DNA of 64,000 nucleotides, taken from NCBI RefSeq assembly GCF_018361265.1, contig NZ_JAFLNH010000001.1:1116001-1180000 (forward strand). The letters are read 5' to 3'. Position numbers and translations under genes: made by a program. This stretch comes from Mycobacterium sp. SM1. Its GTDB lineage: Bacteria > Actinomycetota > Actinomycetes > Mycobacteriales > Mycobacteriaceae. A model generated the notes under the pieces. That model was not told where the DNA came from. It did not search any database and saw only the letters and a program-made list of their open reading frames with translations. Positions 61,215-64,000 of this stretch are shown here, piece by piece (within the stretch, counting starts at the first letter, position 1; every line of letters starts with the position of its first letter).

Positions 61215-61220
61215 AGCGTA
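61215..61220 (-). promoter_or_regulatory. -10 element TACGCT of the AI-2E-type permease gene
   Basis: On the minus strand TACGCT ends 6 nt before the ATG. Confidence 0.5.
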
Positions 61221-61315
61221 ATCTTGCGGTTCCCCGGCGTCCGCCCGCTGCGCCGGCCAACGGCAAGCGACACGACCGCCGGCCGCGAAAGCGCTTGTGG
61301 CGGCACCGGCACGGC

Positions 61316-61321
61316 TACCCT
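61316..61321 (+). promoter_or_regulatory. -10 element TACCCT of the Rv0204c-like gene
   Basis: TACCCT ends 7 nt before GTG 61329. It is divergent from the permease promoter in the same 120-bp gap. Confidence 0.5.
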
Positions 61322-61328
61322 AAACCAC

Positions 61329-62417
61329 GTGCCCTTTGACGCACCGGCCCGTAACGTCCGCCGTCAGCACGAGGAGGCTGCCCGCGGCAGATACTGGTGG
61401 ATCCGGTGGGTCACCCTTGGCGTTGTGGCCACCGTGCTCGCGGTGGAGATTGCGCTGGTATGGGACCAGCTGGCCAAGGCGTGGACGAGTCTCTTCTCGG
61501 CCAATTGGTGGTGGCTGGTCGCCGCGGGACTGGCGGCGGGCGCCTCGATGCACAGCTTCGCCCAAATCCAGCGCACGCTACTGAAATCTGCCGGAGTGCG
61601 GGTCAAGCAATGGCGGTCGGAAGCCGCCTACTACGCCGCTAACTCGCTGAGCACCACGCTGCCGGGCGGGCCGGTGCTGTCGGCAACGTTTCTGCTTCGG
61701 CAGCAACGGATGTGGGGGGCTTCGACGTTGGTGGCCTCGTGGCAGCTGGTGATGTCGGGGGTGTTGCAGGCCGCCGGCCTGGCGGTGCTCGGCCTGGGCG
61801 GGGCCTTTTTCCTCGGCGCGAAGAACAACCCGTTCTCGCTGCTGTTCACGCTCGGTGGCTTTGGTGCATTGCTGCTGCTGGCTCAGGCGGTGGCGTCGCG
61901 GCCCGAGCTGATCGACGGAATCGGGGTGCGCGTCCTGTCGTGGGCCAACTCCATTCGCGGCAAAGCACCCGGCACCGGTGTGGACAAATGGCGCGAGACG
62001 CTTGCCCAGCTGGAGTCGGTCACCCTGAACCGCCGCGACTTGACGGCGGCGTTTAGCTGGTCGCTTTTCAATTGGGGCGCCGATGTCGCCTGCCTCGGCT
62101 TCGCCGCGTACGCCGCCGGCGGTAACGCCTCGGTGGCCGGGTTGACGGTCGCCTACGCGGCCGCCCGCGCGGTCGGCACGATCCCGCTGATGCCGGGTGG
62201 CCTGCTGGTCGTCGAGGCGGTGCTGGTGCCCGGCCTGGTGTCTAGCGGCATGTCCCTACCGGACGCCGTTTCGGCCATGCTGATCTATCGGGCGATCAGT
62301 TGGTTGCTCATCGCGGCTATCGGCTGGGTGGTGTTCTTCGTCATGTTCCGCACCGCCAACGAGGCCGAGCCCGACACCGAAAACGGCGGTTTGGGCCCGA
62401 CGACGACGCCGAAGTAG
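61329..62417 (+). CDS. UPF0104/LPG-synthase-TM family membrane protein (Rv0204c-like)
   Basis: The leaderless GTG start gives a 362-residue protein with a short basic N-terminus (PARNVRRQHEEAARGRYWWI) and about eight membrane segments. Conserved family motifs include ANSLSTTLPGGPVLSATFLL and AARAVGTIPLMPGGLLVVEA, found in the membrane half of lysylphosphatidylglycerol synthases and YbhN proteins. No soluble aminoacyltransferase domain is attached. It may be a lipid flippase-like protein; this is inference. H37Rv Rv0204c is longer (412). It lies between mmpL3 and the haemophore-like gene. Confidence 0.82.
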   Translation: MPFDAPARNVRRQHEEAARGRYWWIRWVTLGVVATVLAVEIALVWDQLAKAWTSLFSANWWWLVAAGLAAGASMHSFAQIQRTLLKSAGVRVKQWRSEAAYYAANSLSTTLPGGPVLSATFLLRQQRMWGASTLVASWQLVMSGVLQAAGLAVLGLGGAFFLGAKNNPFSLLFTLGGFGALLLLAQAVASRPELIDGIGVRVLSWANSIRGKAPGTGVDKWRETLAQLESVTLNRRDLTAAFSWSLFNWGADVACLGFAAYAAGGNASVAGLTVAYAAARAVGTIPLMPGGLLVVEAVLVPGLVSSGMSLPDAVSAMLIYRAISWLLIAAIGWVVFFVMFRTANEAEPDTENGGLGPTTTPK

Positions 62418-62476
62418 CCGATGACGCCGGAGTAAACGGCCGCACCGCTGGCCCCTCGGCCTGGCCGCGGATGGGT

Positions 62477-63031
62477 CTAGCCGCTAACGGCCGGCGCCGT
62501 CGGCGGGGGGCCTGGAAGGGGCCCCGCCGGTACCGGCGGGGCCGGGGGCTTGGGCGCCCCGGGCGCGCTAACCGGGGTCCCGGTCGCCGGCTGCGGTGCA
62601 GCGGCCGGACCGGACAAGCCGGGTGACAAACCGGGTGCCCCGCCCTGGCCTTGGGCCGCCTGCATGAAGCCGAGCACCTGCGGTATCGTGATCGCCAGGT
62701 TGCACTGCGCGGACAGGCCGGTCAGTGGCTGGGAGATCGTCTGCAGATCGGTCGCCACCTTGGGGTTGGCGTCGAAGTAGTTCTTCAGCAAAGTAACGGA
62801 TGGCGCACCGGCGGGCTGGCGCAAGATGGCGGTCATCGCCTGGTTGGTCTCCGGATGCGAGTCCAGATAGTCACCCGTCGACTTGGCGACCGCGCCGGCT
62901 GTTTTCGCGACCTCGCTGGCGGCGCAGGGATCGGATGCCGCGCGCACCGCCGGCCCGGTGAGAGCACCGGCTGCGCCGCCACCCAGCCCCGCGGCGATCA
63001 GGATACCCAGCAACGCAGCGCTCGTCTTCAT
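62477..63031 (-). CDS. Secreted haemophore-like protein (Rv0203-like)
   Basis: GAGGAG precedes the ATG of MKTSAALLGILIAAGLGGGA, a signal peptide cleaved near VRAASDP. The helical domain (to about residue 125) has Tyr55 and His59 in GDYLDSHPE, matching heme ligands Tyr59 and His63 of H37Rv Rv0203 with a constant offset of four. The position of the third reported ligand, His89, is Tyr85 here (KNYFDANP). Two Cys (DPCAAS, AQCNLA) may form a disulfide. After about residue 140 a Pro/Gly/Ala-rich tail extends the protein to 184 residues (136 in H37Rv). Rv0203 binds haem outside the cell and passes it to MmpL3/MmpL11, both adjacent here. Confidence 0.85.
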   Translation of the reverse strand: MKTSAALLGILIAAGLGGGAAGALTGPAVRAASDPCAASEVAKTAGAVAKSTGDYLDSHPETNQAMTAILRQPAGAPSVTLLKNYFDANPKVATDLQTISQPLTGLSAQCNLAITIPQVLGFMQAAQGQGGAPGLSPGLSGPAAAPQPATGTPVSAPGAPKPPAPPVPAGPLPGPPPTAPAVSG

Positions 63032-63046
63032 CGATAACTCCTCACG

Positions 63047-63066
63047 GATGACAAATGATGACAAAT
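63047..63066. repeat. 10-bp direct repeat upstream of the haemophore gene
   Basis: GATGACAAAT occurs at 63047-63056 and 63057-63066, just upstream of the ribosome-binding site of the minus-strand haemophore gene. It may be an operator or a replication slippage product. No gene is seen in the rest of 63067-63406, which must hold the mmpL11 promoter. Confidence 0.7.
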
Positions 63067-63406
63067 GTCGGTGCTCGGCAAACGGCGGTGGTCGGATCTC
63101 CCGGTCACCCGCCCGACGCTACGCGGCGGGTCTCGTCGCCGGTAAGCTTCATCGGCAGCCGATCTCCAACCCCGCGACCGACCATGCGTCATCCTGCCAT
63201 GCTCGGCGGTGCGATCGCCACTATCGGCGGCGACGGTCGTTCCTGGGTGTGCCCGTCGTCGCGGCTGGCCCGTCGCTGTCGAGTCGTAGCAGTTCAGCGA
63301 CCGAAAAGCCGGGTTGCTGCACCCCACGCTGCGGTAGGCTCGCTGGCACGTAACACCGGAAAACGCCGAAGAAGGCCGGAGGGGGAGACCGAAAATCCAA
63401 CAGTTC

Positions 63407-64000
63407 ATGATGCACCTCAGCGGCAAGCTGCGTAAACTTCGCTGGCTGGTCTTCACCGCGTGGGTGCTGGCGTTGGTGCCGGCGATCTATCTGGCGATCA
63501 CCCAGGCGGGCCACCTCACCGGCGGCGGTTTCGAGGTGACCGGGTCGCAGTCACTGCGGGTCCACGACCAGCTCGAGGAGCATTACCCCGAGCAGGGGGC
63601 TTCGCCGCTGGCGCTGGTAGCGGCGCCCCGTGCCGATGCCAGCTACCAGGACATGGCCACCGCCGTCGAGCTGCTGAAGCGGGTCGCCGGCGAGGTCCCC
63701 GGGCTGTCGGTGGTGGCTGGCCCGCCCCAGCCGGCCCCACAGCCCGACCGGCCCTACGTGGTGCCGCTGCGGTTGACGTCCGCCAGCGCCAGCGCCAGCG
63801 ACGCCGCTAAAAGGCTTCGCCAAAAGATCGGCGTTAACGGTGATCGGCCCGGACAGATCGGCAACGGGCGGGTGCGGCTGTATGTGGTCGGGCAGGGCGC
63901 GCTCAGCGCGGCCGCGGCGGCGAACACCAAACACGACATCGCCGAGGCGGAACGGTGGAACCTGCCGATCATCCTGATCGTCCTGCTTGCGGTCTTCGGC
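63407..64000 (+). CDS. mmpL11: MmpL11, N-terminal part, cut by the window edge
   Basis: An ATG-ATG pair opens a frame that stays open to the end of the window (198 codons). It starts MMHLSGKLRKLRWLVFTAWV with a first membrane helix (LVFTAWVLALVPAIYLAI), then the periplasmic domain (GGGFEVTGSQSLRVHDQLEE, LPLRLTSASAS, RVRLYVVGQGALSAAAAANT) and the start of the second helix (NLPIILIVLLAVFG). This matches MmpL11, which exports monomeromycolyl diacylglycerol and mycolate wax ester and is implicated in heme import. Two alternative ATG starts (63407, 63410) are adjacent; GGAGGGGGA lies about 20 nt upstream, far for a ribosome-binding site. Confidence 0.93.
   Translation, partial: MMHLSGKLRKLRWLVFTAWVLALVPAIYLAITQAGHLTGGGFEVTGSQSLRVHDQLEEHYPEQGASPLALVAAPRADASYQDMATAVELLKRVAGEVPGLSVVAGPPQPAPQPDRPYVVPLRLTSASASASDAAKRLRQKIGVNGDRPGQIGNGRVRLYVVGQGALSAAAAANTKHDIAEAERWNLPIILIVLLAVFG

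Overview
The window is a high-G+C actinobacterial chromosome segment from a Mycobacterium outside the M. tuberculosis complex. Most products match M. tuberculosis H37Rv proteins closely: Asd, Ask, LeuA, MurT/GatD, Ami1, DnaX, MmpL3, MmpL11 and Rv0203. The gene order differs from H37Rv, cutinase Cut5 is one intact gene, and accessory genes are inserted. H37Rv equivalences below are from memory of those sequences, not from a search.

Layout. (1) 1-21.4 kb follows H37Rv Rv3706c-Rv3724: aspartate-family and leucine biosynthesis (asd, ask, leuA with a leader-peptide attenuator), a DnaQ/BRCT nuclease, MurT-GatD peptidoglycan amidation, RecR with an EbfC/YbaB protein, the Ami1 amidase, a FAD oxidase/methyltransferase pair, DnaX, an aspartate aminotransferase ending at a 56-bp tandem repeat, SRP 4.5S RNA, tRNA-Ser(GGA), and secreted or lipoprotein genes. 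(2) 21.7-32 kb is accessory: a class III CoA-transferase, tRNA-Arg(CCT), a restriction-modification cassette (EcoRV-type endonuclease, C5 methyltransferase, Vsr), Bpa/PafE, SseB, and a chaperone operon dnaK-cbpA-cbpM-trx2. (3) 32-41 kb resembles Rv3730c-Rv3734c, then Rv3752c-Rv3755c and Rv3760: primase-polymerase plus LigC repair, Nudix and wax ester synthase genes, tRNA-Ser(CGA), TadA, TyrA and a LapA-type membrane protein. (4) 41-44 kb is a regulatory module: PadR-like and MarR regulators and a methyltransferase share a double TCAA-N5-TTGA operator. (5) 44-64 kb corresponds to Rv0216-Rv0202c in inverted order, interrupted by a REP13E12-type HNH gene, a hydrolase, a PhoU-like gene and a crotonase pseudogene. 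It ends with pckA, two GTPase-like genes, TrmB, a NYN protein, MmpL3, an AI-2E-type permease, a haemophore-like protein and the start of MmpL11.

The adjacency of (3) and (5) joins two regions lying at similar distances on either side of oriC in H37Rv, as expected from an inversion symmetric about the origin. Many genes have a TANNNT hexamer 6-7 nt before the start codon, the arrangement of mycobacterial leaderless transcripts; this was used to choose several starts.
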